DNA of 64,000 nucleotides from Bifidobacterium polysaccharolyticum (GCF_016101585.1 NZ_JACFQG010000001.1:744001-808000); one strand, 5' to 3'; positions 17,434-26,515 are shown, counted from the first letter of the stretch. Notes: generated by a model not told the origin, from the sequence alone. Translations and numbers: made by a program.

Positions 17434-18390
17434 TCAGTCAGCCTGGGAGGCCAGCTTCGTGATGCGGGTCATGAACTCGTCCAGGAAACGGGGCACGTCC
17501 ACGCCGACGGCCACGCGCATGGTCTTATTCGGGTCGTTGAGCCGCTGCTCGTCACCGATGGTGCGCCCGCGAGTGGCCCCTTCGGTCTCCACCTTCATGT
17601 TCATGGGCAGGGTGGTCACCAGGGTCGGATCCACGGCCACGCCCACGGCCAGTGGATCGTGCAGGCCGCAACCACCCAGGTGGGGCGAGGTGGTCTCGTA
17701 GGCCTTGATGTAGAAGTCGGTCATATCCGCCAGGAAGGTGCCTGCAGCAGTACCCAGCTGCCGCCAGCGGGCGGTCTCCTTGTAGGTGAGCAGGGTCTGT
17801 AGCGTCACGTCCAGGCCGACCATGGTCACGGGCGCACCGGAGCGGAAAAGCACGTCGGCCGCGTCCGGATCCTGGGAGATATTGGCCTCTTGCCAGGCAT
17901 CAACATTGCCCGGCACGGTCAGAGCCCCGCCCATGAGCACGATGGAGCCGATGCGCTGGGCAATATCAGGCTCCTTGGCCAGGGCAGCAGCGATGTTGGT
18001 CATGGGGCCGGTGGGCACGTAGACCAGATCCTTGCCGTAGGTATTGACCGCTTCGATGATGAAGTCCACGGCCGACTGCGTCTCCGCCTTGCGGTCGGAG
18101 TCAGGTATGGCTACGTCGCCGATGCCGTTCTCTCCGTGGATAAAGGCGGAGACAGGCAGCACCTTGAAAGAGTCCGCCTTGGATGCGTGGGACAGACCCG
18201 GATAGACCTTGACCTCGGGGTGGCCCAGCAGATCGGTGATGGCCAGATCGTTGCGGATGCCCTGCTCCAGCAGCACGTTGCCATAGGTGCCCGTTATGCC
18301 GATCAGCTCAACTTCAGGGCTGCCCAAGGCATAGGAGATGGCCAGAGTGTCGTCGACACCAGTGTCCAGATCGAGAATCAGCTTACGCAT
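17434..18390 (-). CDS. Inosine-uridine preferring nucleoside hydrolase family protein
   Basis: A 318-residue enzyme that hydrolyses the N-glycosidic bond of ribonucleosides to ribose and free base (purine/pyrimidine salvage). The N-terminal signature DxDxxxDD (residues 7-14, DLDTGVDD) supplies the Ca2+-binding aspartates. Further family features are the IGITGTYGN segment, the VPTGPMTNIAAAL motif and VLMGGAL. The start at 18390 is preferred over an upstream in-frame ATG at 18612 because the signature normally begins within about ten residues and GAAAGGA precedes it. It sits upstream of an MFS gene in the same transcription unit. The exact nucleoside preference cannot be read from sequence. Confidence 0.92.
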   Translation of the reverse strand: MRKLILDLDTGVDDTLAISYALGSPEVELIGITGTYGNVLLEQGIRNDLAITDLLGHPEVKVYPGLSHASKADSFKVLPVSAFIHGENGIGDVAIPDSDRKAETQSAVDFIIEAVNTYGKDLVYVPTGPMTNIAAALAKEPDIAQRIGSIVLMGGALTVPGNVDAWQEANISQDPDAADVLFRSGAPVTMVGLDVTLQTLLTYKETARWRQLGTAAGTFLADMTDFYIKAYETTSPHLGGCGLHDPLAVGVAVDPTLVTTLPMNMKVETEGATRGRTIGDEQRLNDPNKTMRVAVGVDVPRFLDEFMTRITKLASQAD

Positions 18391-18852
18391 ACAATGTTTC
18401 CTTTCATTGCCATGGCTGTATGGAACCATGGCCACATACATCCACGATGTCCTTGTGGTGGATGCTTGTTTATCATATGCGAAATTGAGTAGTTTCGCTG
18501 CCCATGACAGGGGCAAGTCGTGGACAATATCCTCAATGTTCATGCAGCCGTCAACCAGGGCCTGGATAACGGATCCAGAAGCTGGTTTTTCGGGCGATTC
18601 CCCGATTGACAATGGCGAGCTGGACCGACAGGCTACTCCCCCAAATGCCTATGATTACGCTGATCTTGCCCGGATGATCTGGCGAAAGGGGAACCTGAAG
18701 CCGCAATTCGAGGACGACGACACAATCTGCAACTGATGACCGCCCTGGCCCTGCTGGCCTGCTTCCTGCATGACAGCCCGGCCCATCTGATCCGCCACGG
18801 CCAACCGAACCAGGCAGAGGCCCGGGCCCGGGCATGAGACCAGACATAAGAA
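18391..18852. other. Region with no intact gene; possible decayed ORF on plus strand
   Basis: It contains the promoter of the nucleoside hydrolase operon near its left end. From about 18560 to 18837 the plus strand reads as broken coding sequence (ANAYDYADLARMIWRKG in one frame, then NLQLMTALALLACFLHDSPAHLIRHGQPNQ in another, ending at TGA). That looks like the tail of a frameshifted gene, but I do not recognise a family. Confidence 0.3.
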
Positions 18853-18882
18853 GAGGGCGGAACCGGATATCGGCCCGCCCTT
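18853..18882 (-). terminator. Hairpin terminator of the small Nif11-like gene
   Basis: The arms AGGGCGG (18854-18860) and CCGCCCT (18875-18881) form a GC-rich stem downstream of the 67-codon minus-strand gene. On the minus strand a short T-containing tail follows. Confidence 0.55.
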
Positions 18883-18912
18883 ATGAAATCTGATACTTCT
18901 GATTCTGATGCC

Positions 18913-19116
18913 TCAGATGTTGAAGACCTGCTTGGCCAGCTTGGCGATGGTGTCGCCGCCCAGCTGTGCGACATCATTCTTGCACTGGTTGATCCTGCCG
19001 AAGAGCTGGTCCGCGTCGTTGTATGACAGGGGCTGGCCGAGTTCCTTGGACAGGTCAACCAGCTGGTCGATGGTCTCCAGGTTGCTCAGCTTCTCTACCA
19101 AGGTCTTCTCGTCCAT
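18913..19116 (-). CDS. Small Nif11-like protein with a double-glycine site
   Basis: A 67-residue protein preceded by a strong GAGGAG ribosome binding site and followed by a hairpin terminator, so it is probably expressed on its own. The central part (TIDQLVDLSKELGQPLSYNDADQLFGRI) resembles the helical Nif11-type fold, seen in stand-alone proteins and in leader peptides of ribosomally made peptide natural products. A Gly-Gly follows near the C-terminus (AQLGG), leaving DTIAKLAKQVFNI, which could form an amphipathic helix. There is no maturase or peptide exporter nearby, so a role as a secreted peptide is only a speculation; it may simply be a small cytosolic protein. Confidence 0.65.
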   Translation of the reverse strand: MDEKTLVEKLSNLETIDQLVDLSKELGQPLSYNDADQLFGRINQCKNDVAQLGGDTIAKLAKQVFNI

Positions 19117-19229
19117 GAATCACTCCTCTATAAGCGGCTGTGCAGACACCGGGGGCCTTGCGCCATCGATGCCCACCTTTCTCTACCCATCATAGCCAGC
19201 GATCGGATGAACCGGGCGCGCAGAAAGGC

Positions 19230-20267
19230 TCAAATCAGATCGTAGGAGAAATCGCGAATCTGGTCCAGGGTCTGTCGGCTCTCCTCCAGCCAGGTCATGG
19301 CCACCGGATAGACGTGTCCTAGGGTCTGCAGACGGTTGGGCCTCGGGTCGTGCAGCTCGAAGTCGCGGCCCTTCCTGCACAGAATCTCGGCCAGCTTCAG
19401 AGCATCGCCCTGCAGAAAATCGTCGGCACTGGTGTTCAGGAAGACCGGCGGCAGGTGGACCATGTCGACCATGGTCGTCAGGTCGGCCGCCTGGTCGCCC
19501 CCAGCATGCACAAAGCTTCTGAAGAAGGATGGAGCAACCATGGCCAGGTCATCGGTGGGTGAACTGGTTGGTTGGCGGTCTTCCGTATCCACCGATACGT
19601 AAGGAGCCAGATCGAAAAGCCCTGAAACGAAGGCAGCGCCCCGAGGCCGCAGACCGACAGGTTTCAGCCCCAGCATCTGCGCGAATTGGTCATCGGACTC
19701 CACTGCCAGCGTATAGAGGGCCAGCGTGCCTCCGGCCGAGTCTCCCGTCAGAAAGATCCGATCAGGCGAAACCGGATACTCGTCCAGGTGGTTCTTTATC
19801 CAGGTCAGGGCCGTCAGCACGTCACCCAGCTGGCCCATGAAGTCCGTACTGGGAATCAGCCGGTAGTTGACCGAGAAGACCGCAAAGCCGCGCTGGGCCA
19901 GGTGAGTACAGAAGTTCCGGTTGAGTTCCTTGTAGCCGTACATGAACCCTCCGCCGTGGATGTCGATGTAGACCGGGGTCACCTTGCCGTAGCGCAGCAG
20001 GGCATCATGAGGAAGGTAAAGATCCAGCTTGTGGGCGCGCAGACCATCGTCCACATAGGCGATGTCGTTCAGGCAGTCCACCCCCTCGGGCACCTGCCAG
20101 TGACGGGAGCGGGGAGCATCCACGCGCCCGCTGGCCAGCCGGGAGCCCAGAACGACCTGAGCCACATCCGGACTGCAGCCATCAAGATCGCCATCGACCT
20201 CGGTCCAGCCCTCTAAAAGTTCGCGTTCCTCATCGGTTACAGTCATCTTTGCATCTTTGCTCATCAT
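19230..20267 (-). CDS. Alpha/beta hydrolase (HSL-type esterase)
   Basis: A 345-residue cytosolic esterase of the hormone-sensitive-lipase group (alpha/beta-hydrolase_3). The oxyanion-hole motif HGGGF lies at residues 104-108, and the nucleophile Ser177 is in GDSAGG. A late Asp (TSADDF) and a His (TLGHVY) complete a plausible catalytic triad. There is no signal peptide. ATG pairs at 20267 and 20264 both lie behind a GAGGG site. The substrate, presumably a short-chain ester, is unknown. It stands alone between divergent and small genes, with no operon partner. Confidence 0.88.
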   Translation of the reverse strand: MMSKDAKMTVTDEERELLEGWTEVDGDLDGCSPDVAQVVLGSRLASGRVDAPRSRHWQVPEGVDCLNDIAYVDDGLRAHKLDLYLPHDALLRYGKVTPVYIDIHGGGFMYGYKELNRNFCTHLAQRGFAVFSVNYRLIPSTDFMGQLGDVLTALTWIKNHLDEYPVSPDRIFLTGDSAGGTLALYTLAVESDDQFAQMLGLKPVGLRPRGAAFVSGLFDLAPYVSVDTEDRQPTSSPTDDLAMVAPSFFRSFVHAGGDQAADLTTMVDMVHLPPVFLNTSADDFLQGDALKLAEILCRKGRDFELHDPRPNRLQTLGHVYPVAMTWLEESRQTLDQIRDFSYDLI

Positions 20268-20439
20268 TCAGCCCTCATCACTCCAACCCACATATCTTGC
20301 GCATGTCTGCAGCTCGTTCAGCTCCCGCATCCGCTCTTCCGGGTTTACAGCTAATATACATTGCCGGCAAACGGACACTCTTGCCTCTGATCGCGCTCCT
20401 GCCGGTAGAATAACGGAAACAGCGACAGAAAGGCCAAGG

Positions 20440-21159
20440 ATGACAATCGCAACCTACGAAGGCGTGTCCGCGCTCTCCCTGGGCCTGCCACCCACCACCG
20501 CCATTCCAGCAGCCAAGGGTGAACTGCCCATAAGGGCCTTCACCACGCGACCGCCCGTCTCCTCACGACTGCGTCAACACTTCTCCACCAGCGTCGACAA
20601 GATCGTCATGCTGGCCCTGCTGCGACCCGGGACCATTCCTGTGAGGGACGGCGCGCACTGCCATGAGGTGCTGATCATGGCCATCGGGTTGAAGACCCCC
20701 AATGTGCCGGAGGACGTGCTGGAGCATATCGCCGCCATGCGCTCCTCAGGCATGGTTTTCATCACCATTCACCAGGGTGAAAAGGGTCTCGTCTGCACGC
20801 CGGCCGTCCGCCGGGCCCTGCCCACCAAAGCCGGTCATGAGACCAGGCATGCGCTCCACCTGGGCAGACCCCGTCCTGCTGATCAGACTAACTTGACCCT
20901 GGCCGGCGACGATATGGACCAGCTCTGGGACAGCCTCTGTGCCCAGGTGACCCTGGACCAGACCGACGGCAGAGATCTGGACAATCGACTCGCAGTCCGC
21001 GAGCGTATCGACCTGCTCAAGGCCCAGGAAGCCAAGTTGACCGGAGACCACGGCCGGGCCAAAACCACCCAGAACCGCAACACAGCCTTCGCCAAACTCC
21101 AGAAAGTCCGCGCCGAACTAAAGCAACTTTCCGCCGATAATCAGACGGCAGAGGATTAG
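20440..21159 (+). CDS. DUF4391-like protein
   Basis: A 239-residue cytosolic protein. The start at 20440 follows AAGG and is preferred to an upstream ATG at 20257. The middle (KIVMLALLRPGTIPVR, then HEVLIMAIGLKTPNVPEDVLEHIAAM and VFITIHQGEKGLV) resembles the DUF4391 family. The C-terminal third is a charged helix with coiled-coil character (ERIDLLKAQEAKL to AFAKLQKVRAELKQL). In other genomes DUF4391 proteins often accompany helicase or methylase genes of restriction and defence islands. Here there is no such partner, so it is an orphan of unknown function. The family assignment is from pattern memory and moderately sure. Confidence 0.6.
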   Translation: MTIATYEGVSALSLGLPPTTAIPAAKGELPIRAFTTRPPVSSRLRQHFSTSVDKIVMLALLRPGTIPVRDGAHCHEVLIMAIGLKTPNVPEDVLEHIAAMRSSGMVFITIHQGEKGLVCTPAVRRALPTKAGHETRHALHLGRPRPADQTNLTLAGDDMDQLWDSLCAQVTLDQTDGRDLDNRLAVRERIDLLKAQEAKLTGDHGRAKTTQNRNTAFAKLQKVRAELKQLSADNQTAED

Positions 21160-21194
21160 AACACAGAGTTTAGTCGGGCCTAGTTCGACCTAGT

Positions 21195-22379
21195 TCATCC
21201 ACCAAACTGACCAGAGGTCTCAGTATGGCCACTCAACTCGGCGCTTTCGTCGGGAATATCCTTGTAGGCCAGGTATTTGCGAAGTTCGAAGGCCGTGGCC
21301 AGAATGGGATAATCGCTCAGGCGACGGGGGTTGTAGCCTGTCTCTCTGGCCAGGGCATCCAACCGGTTCTGCATGGTGTTCTTGTGGATGAAAAGCTCCT
21401 GGGCGGCATGGGTGATGCTGCCATTGTGGCGGGTATAGGCGCTGAAAACACTCTCAAACCGATCGACACGATCCGGCGCCAGACCCGCAAAGACCTGATC
21501 CACAAAGGCCCGGCACTGCTCGTTGGACAGTGAGGTGATCAGCAGCCCCGCGCCCATCTGCTCGTACCGATAGCGCTGGTCATCGGCAGTGAACCCGGCC
21601 CAGCGCGCAGCGACGCAGGCCTGTCGGTAGCTGTGCCAGTACTGGCCCGGATTCGCCTGAATCATTCCCGCACCCAGCACCACCTTGGAGCCTACTGCCT
21701 GACCAAGGGCCTTGCGCAGAGCAGTCACGAATTCATCAAGCTCGGCATCCCCCATCTGCGGCGCATAAATGCGAAAGTCTCTGGGACTTACAGCGAAGAG
21801 GGGAACGCCGAAGGACAGGCATGTCTGGCAGAGCCTCTCGTAGAGCCGATCCTGGTTGAGCCTTTCCAGCCGGATGCCTGGCGCTCGGCCGACCAGAGCC
21901 CGCCGTGGACCCGACAGATCCAGGTCGAGGGCCAGGGCCAGAGCGTTCATCAATTCGTCGTCCTTGTGCTCCAGGGTCAGCAGGTTGACCAGGTTGGTGG
22001 TCATGATCCGCCGGTTGAATCGGGCGATCTGCTCCATGTTGGCGCAGAGCATGAGCTCGGTCATGCGCTCGATGATCCCGCCCAGAGCGCCCACCTTGTT
22101 CACTGGTCCAGTGATTCCGATGACCGCCACCACCGCATCGTTGAGCACCACCGGCACGTTGACACCGTCACGGGCTCCCTGATAAGGATGTCGACAATCC
22201 ACGGCAACGGTCTGGCAATCAACGGCCGCCTGACGGGCCGCGTCATGGAAGCTGCCTATGCGCGAAGCATCAGTGCTGGCCACCATAGTTCCTTCGGTGT
22301 CGAAAAAGTTGATGTTGTACTCGATTACATCCTTGAGATTGTCGACGATTGTCTGCGCCGTCGCAGGATCTATGGTCAT
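21195..22379 (-). CDS. cdaR: Sugar-diacid / glycerate regulator (CdaR type)
   Basis: A 394-residue activator. The N-terminal part (TIDPATAQTIVDNLKDVIEYNINFFDTEG to VVLNDAVVAVIGITGP) is the putative sugar-diacid recognition domain. The C-terminus carries the PucR-type helix-turn-helix (GSITHAAQELFIHKNTMQNRLDAL). The start at 22379 follows AGGGAGG and is preferred to upstream in-frame codons. It is divergent from a GntP-type permease and glycerate kinase, the usual CdaR regulon in other bacteria, so it probably activates those genes when glycerate or a related acid is present. Confidence 0.88.
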   Translation of the reverse strand: MTIDPATAQTIVDNLKDVIEYNINFFDTEGTMVASTDASRIGSFHDAARQAAVDCQTVAVDCRHPYQGARDGVNVPVVLNDAVVAVIGITGPVNKVGALGGIIERMTELMLCANMEQIARFNRRIMTTNLVNLLTLEHKDDELMNALALALDLDLSGPRRALVGRAPGIRLERLNQDRLYERLCQTCLSFGVPLFAVSPRDFRIYAPQMGDAELDEFVTALRKALGQAVGSKVVLGAGMIQANPGQYWHSYRQACVAARWAGFTADDQRYRYEQMGAGLLITSLSNEQCRAFVDQVFAGLAPDRVDRFESVFSAYTRHNGSITHAAQELFIHKNTMQNRLDALARETGYNPRRLSDYPILATAFELRKYLAYKDIPDESAELSGHTETSGQFGG

Positions 22380-22579
22380 GGCTTGCCTCCCTACGGACAT
22401 GGTACATGAACCATTTTTGCCAACGCCATCCATCGCTTTTCGAGTATGGGAGCCCTGGCAAAAAGAGCGAAACAGAGCCACAATGGAAGTGCGAAAAATC
22501 ATGGGACTGTTACTGGTCTGGCAGCTACGACGATGCCAACACTGGTCCCTGGCACAAGTTACGGATCAAAGGAACTGAC
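22380..22579. promoter_or_regulatory. Divergent control region of cdaR and the permease-kinase operon
   Basis: A 200-base gap between divergently transcribed genes, which must hold both promoters. I could not define a regulator-binding palindrome with confidence. Confidence 0.4.
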
Positions 22580-23878
22580 ATGGACATTACCCTGTCATGG
22601 TGGGCCGCCCTACTGGGCCTGGCCCTGGCCATTATCCTCATTCTCAAGAAGCTCAACACCACCTACGCACTCATGCTGGGAGCCATCGTAGGATGCCTAA
22701 TCGGTGGCGCCTCCCTGGGCCAGACCGTCAATATCGTGGTGGCCGGCTCCCAGAGCGTCATGGGCACGGTTATCCGGGTCCTGGCTGCAGGAGTGCTGGC
22801 GGGAGTCATGATGGAGTCCGGCGCGGCCAACCGGATAGCTCGAGCCATAGTGGACGGCCTGGGCGAGCGCATGGCCATCCTCTCCCTGGCCCTGGCCACC
22901 ATGATCATCTGCGCCGTCGGGGTCTTCATTCCTGTTGCCGTTCTGATTGTGGCACCCATCGCCATCGAGGTCGGCAGCCGGCTCAAGATCTCCAAGCTGG
23001 CTTTGCTGATCGCCCTGTCTGGCGGAGGCAAGGCCGGCAACATCATCTCCCCCAATCCCAACACCATCGCGGTGGCCTCAGGGTTCCACATACAGCCCTC
23101 GGCTGTCATGATCGGCAGCTTCATCCCGGCTCTATGCGGACTGGCCATGGCCGTCCTGCTGGCCACCATCATGCAGCATCGCGGGCGGATCGTCACCATG
23201 GACGACCTGGGCGAGGATGCGGCTAAAGCCTCCAAGGACAAGGACCTGCCCTCCTTGGGACGCTCACTGGTGGCCCCTATCACCGCCGTGGTCCTGCTCC
23301 TGCTCAACCCCGTGGGTTCCATTCTGCACATCGGCCTGCTGGAGCGGTTCCAAGTGGATGCCATGTACATCCTGCCCCTGGCATCCATCCTAGGCCTGCT
23401 GGCCATGGGGCAAGGCGGCAAAATCCTCACATACACCAGCGCCGGTCTGCAGCGCATGGTTGATGTGGTCCTCATCCTGATCGGAGCCGGAGCCCTGGGC
23501 GGGCTGATCACCAGCTCCGACCTGCCCAAGCAGATCGTCAACCTCATCCATGCCATGGGCGTGCCCGGATCCATGCTGGCCCCCATCGCCGGTATCCTCA
23601 TGGCCGCCGCCACGGCCTCCACATCCACGGGCGTCATCCTGGGCAGCAGCTCATTCGGCAAGTCCATCCTGGCCTTTGGCACCTCGGGGGTAGCTGCCGC
23701 CGTCACCATGCAGGCGGGCGCCACGGTCATCGACCAGCTGCCCCACGGCAACTACTTCCACGTCACCGCCAAGTCCATCAACATGACCCTGGGCGAGCGG
23801 ATGAAGGTCGTCCCCTTTGAGTTCCTGGTAGGCCTGACCATGACCCTGGTGGCCATGCTGGTCTATCTGGTCTTCTGA
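22580..23878 (+). CDS. GntP-family permease, probably for D-glycerate/gluconate
   Basis: A 432-residue membrane protein with about 12 hydrophobic helices and GntP-family stretches (TYALMLGAIVGCLIGG, SGGGKAGNIISPNPNTIAVASGF, ITSSDLPKQI, ASTSTGVILGSSSFG). The start at 22580 follows AAAGGA; the open frame extends further upstream but over the promoter region. It lies 27 bases before glycerate kinase and opposite cdaR. Substrate assignment to D-glycerate follows from this context; gluconate or another sugar acid is possible. Confidence 0.88.
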   Translation: MDITLSWWAALLGLALAIILILKKLNTTYALMLGAIVGCLIGGASLGQTVNIVVAGSQSVMGTVIRVLAAGVLAGVMMESGAANRIARAIVDGLGERMAILSLALATMIICAVGVFIPVAVLIVAPIAIEVGSRLKISKLALLIALSGGGKAGNIISPNPNTIAVASGFHIQPSAVMIGSFIPALCGLAMAVLLATIMQHRGRIVTMDDLGEDAAKASKDKDLPSLGRSLVAPITAVVLLLLNPVGSILHIGLLERFQVDAMYILPLASILGLLAMGQGGKILTYTSAGLQRMVDVVLILIGAGALGGLITSSDLPKQIVNLIHAMGVPGSMLAPIAGILMAAATASTSTGVILGSSSFGKSILAFGTSGVAAAVTMQAGATVIDQLPHGNYFHVTAKSINMTLGERMKVVPFEFLVGLTMTLVAMLVYLVF

Positions 23879-23905
23879 GTCGACGAGTCAGGAAAGGTAA
23901 CAACC

Positions 23906-25036
23906 ATGAAAATCATCATTGCACCCGACTCCTTCAAGGGCAGCCTGACCGCCAAGGAGGCTGCAAAAGCCATCGAACGCGGATTGCAACGCAGCCCCCT
24001 CAAGGCCGAAATGGTCCTGGTGCCCATGGCCGACGGCGGCGAGGGCACGGTCCAGTCCCTGGTCGATGCCACCGGAGGCCATATGATCCAGACCCAAGTC
24101 ACCGGACCCCTGGGCCAGACCGTGGACGCCAGCTACGGCATCCTGGGCGACGGACGGACGGCCGCCATCGAGATGGCTGCGGCCAGCGGCATCCAGTTCG
24201 TCGACGAACAGACCCGAGATCCACTGGTCACCACCACCTATGGTACGGGCGAACTGATCAGCAAAGCCCTGGACCAGGGCGCGCAGGAGATCATCGTAGG
24301 CCTCGGCGGTTCGGCCACCAACGACGGCGGTGCCGGCATGGCCCAGGCCCTGGGTGCCCGGCTGCTGGATGCTGACGGACGGGAATTGAGTCAGGGAGGA
24401 GCTGCACTGGCTCGACTGGACCGAATCGACGTCTCCGGGTTGGATCCCAGGCTTGCAAGCACCCGCATTCGTCTGGCCTCGGACGTGACCAACCCCCTGA
24501 CCGGTCCCGAAGGAGCCTCTGCCGTCTTCGGGCCGCAAAAGGGGGCGGACCCATCCATGGTGGCCACCCTGGATGCGGCCCTGGGCCACTATGCAGCCGT
24601 CATCCGCAAGGACCTGCACCGGGAGGTGGAGACCAAACCGGGGGCAGGGGCCGCCGGAGGTCTGGGCGCAGGATTCCTGGCCTTCACCCCGGCCGTTATG
24701 GCCTCAGGCGTCAATATTGTCGTAGAGACCACACGCCTTAAGGAGCTGGCCCGCGGCGCCGACCTCTGCTTCACCGGCGAGGGCGGCATCGACTTCCAGA
24801 CCGGTTTCGGCAAGACCCCCATGGGCACAGCCCAGGCCGTCAAGGAGTCCTCCCCCGGCTGCAAGGTCATCGCCCTGGCAGGGAACGTGGGTGCAGGTAC
24901 CGAAGAGCTCTACAAGGTGGGCATCGATGCCATCTTCAGCATCAGCCCCGGGGCCGTCAGCCTTGAGGAGGCCATGGCCAAAGCCGCCGACAACCTTGCC
25001 GCAGTGGCCGAGAACATTGGCAGACTCCTGGCCTGA
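23906..25036 (+). CDS. Glycerate kinase
   Basis: A 376-residue enzyme of the GarK/GlxK family (glycerate 2-kinase type I), which phosphorylates D-glycerate with ATP and feeds it into glycolysis. Family landmarks are the N-terminus IIIAPDSFKGSLTAKEAAKAI, MADGGEGTVQSLV, the IIVGLGGSATNDGGAGMAQALG glycine-rich segment, and the C-terminal FTGEGGIDFQTGFGKTPMG. A ribosome binding site AGGAAAGG precedes it. It forms an operon with the upstream permease. Length and motifs are all as expected. Confidence 0.95.
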   Translation: MKIIIAPDSFKGSLTAKEAAKAIERGLQRSPLKAEMVLVPMADGGEGTVQSLVDATGGHMIQTQVTGPLGQTVDASYGILGDGRTAAIEMAAASGIQFVDEQTRDPLVTTTYGTGELISKALDQGAQEIIVGLGGSATNDGGAGMAQALGARLLDADGRELSQGGAALARLDRIDVSGLDPRLASTRIRLASDVTNPLTGPEGASAVFGPQKGADPSMVATLDAALGHYAAVIRKDLHREVETKPGAGAAGGLGAGFLAFTPAVMASGVNIVVETTRLKELARGADLCFTGEGGIDFQTGFGKTPMGTAQAVKESSPGCKVIALAGNVGAGTEELYKVGIDAIFSISPGAVSLEEAMAKAADNLAAVAENIGRLLA

Positions 25037-25064
25037 TCCGGCTCTCGGATCAGCAGAACACAAA

Positions 25065-25099
25065 AGGGGCTCCGGATGCCTTGCGCACCCTGAGCCCCT
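25065..25099. terminator. Bidirectional hairpin between glycerate kinase and alcohol dehydrogenase
   Basis: Arms AGGGGCTC (25065-25072) and GAGCCCCT (25092-25099) lie between two convergent genes. A second small hairpin (CTGATCC/GGATCAG, 25033-25053) overlaps the kinase stop codon. Confidence 0.55.
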
Positions 25100-25171
25100 G
25101 GTAATCAGAACCCCTGTCAGAACTCCTGTTCGGCACAATCATCAGCAGTAATGCCGGACAGTTGGAAGGGA

Positions 25172-26290
25172 TCAGTCGAATTCGGTGATGACTGAACGGA
25201 TGACCTCACCGTTGACCAGCTGCTTGTAGGCCTCGTCAATCTGGCTCAGCTTGATGTGCTGGCTGACGATGTCATGCATATTCAGCCGTCCGTCCACAGC
25301 GAAGTCAGCATACATAGGGATGTCGTGCTTGATGTTGGTGGAGCCCATCCAGACACCCTTGAAGCCGCGCTGGTGGACCAGCAGGTCAGCCGGGTTGATC
25401 TCCAGGGAGACCGTGGCATCCGGCTTGGTCAGGCCGATCGGGTAGGCGGTGCCGCCCACGCCCAGCATGTCCCAGGCCTGCTTCATGGTGACGGGCAGAC
25501 CGATGGCCTCGAAGGCCTGGTCCACGCCGCCGTCGGTCAGCTCGCGCACCTTGGCCACAGGATCCTCGTTCTTGGAGTTGATGACGTCGGTGGCGCCGAA
25601 CTTGCGGGCGAACTCCAGCTTGTTGTCCAGCAGGTCGATGGCGATGATCCGCTTGGCGCCGCAAATCCGGGCTCCCGAGATGATGTTCAGGCCGATGCCA
25701 CCGGTGCCGATGACGGCCACGGTGTCGCCGGGACGCACATGTGCGGTGTTGATGGCCGCTCCGGCTCCGGTGATGGTGGCGCATCCGATGCAGGCGGCCT
25801 CATCCCACTTGACCTGGTTGTTGACCACAGCCAGCTGGTTCTCGTGAATCAGGGCCTTCTCGGCGAAGCCGCCGGTGCCGAAGGCCTGGGTGATGGGCCG
25901 ACCGTCTGGGAAGGAAAGACGGGGCTTCTCGCCCGCACCGCGCACGCACTCCTGCTGCTGGGTGCAGGATTGGGGCTGGCCCTTGAGGCAGTTGGCGCAG
26001 TGTCCGCAGACCTGCTCCAGGGAGGCCACCACGTGGTCGCCCACCTTGATGCCGGACACCTCGGGGCCCACAGCCTCGACGATGCCCGAGATCTCATGGC
26101 CTATCACAGCCGGGAAGGGGAAGAACTTGTCGTCATCCTCGACCAGATGCAGATCCGAATGGCACAGACCCGAGGCCTGCACGTCCACCAGGACCTCCGC
26201 GCCAATGGGGTCATCAATGATGATCTCCTCGGGCTGGGCAAACCCCTTGCCGATGCCGTAAGCAATCGACGCCTTGATCTTCTGAGGCAT
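25172..26290 (-). CDS. Zinc-dependent alcohol dehydrogenase (class III-like / mycothiol-dependent type)
   Basis: A 372-residue medium-chain dehydrogenase. Catalytic zinc ligands are Cys43 (GLCHSD) and the GHE motif at 64-66. The structural zinc is held by Cys95, 98, 101 and 109 (CGHCANC, QSC). A Rossmann GxGGIG segment (VIGTGGIGLNIISGA) binds NAD. The start at 26290 follows AGGAG; an upstream in-frame ATG would add seven residues. In actinobacteria such enzymes oxidise alcohols or reduce aldehydes, some with mycothiol adducts; the substrate cannot be told here. It is a single gene, converging on the glycerate operon. Confidence 0.92.
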   Translation of the reverse strand: MPQKIKASIAYGIGKGFAQPEEIIIDDPIGAEVLVDVQASGLCHSDLHLVEDDDKFFPFPAVIGHEISGIVEAVGPEVSGIKVGDHVVASLEQVCGHCANCLKGQPQSCTQQQECVRGAGEKPRLSFPDGRPITQAFGTGGFAEKALIHENQLAVVNNQVKWDEAACIGCATITGAGAAINTAHVRPGDTVAVIGTGGIGLNIISGARICGAKRIIAIDLLDNKLEFARKFGATDVINSKNEDPVAKVRELTDGGVDQAFEAIGLPVTMKQAWDMLGVGGTAYPIGLTKPDATVSLEINPADLLVHQRGFKGVWMGSTNIKHDIPMYADFAVDGRLNMHDIVSQHIKLSQIDEAYKQLVNGEVIRSVITEFD

Positions 26291-26515
26291 AAACCATCTC
26301 CTAATCACCATGCCGCCACCGGCCTCATGCCAGGCAGGGCAAAAACAACGTTGAATATTCCGCTGTGACCACGGCCATCCTCAATGTATGCACCGCTGCC
26401 GCAGACCACCTTCATGCTAGCAGGAAAGAGAGGCCAATCAGCATTTAGACTGGCCCGGGGAAAGGCCTCCGGCGTTTCCTCGACGGGGACTCCAGGCATC
26501 CATAGAATGGGTTTC

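Noticed and set aside
18391-18612. N-terminal extension of the nucleoside hydrolase from ATG 18612
   Set aside because: The DxDxxxDD signature belongs near the N-terminus and a good ribosome binding site precedes ATG 18390.
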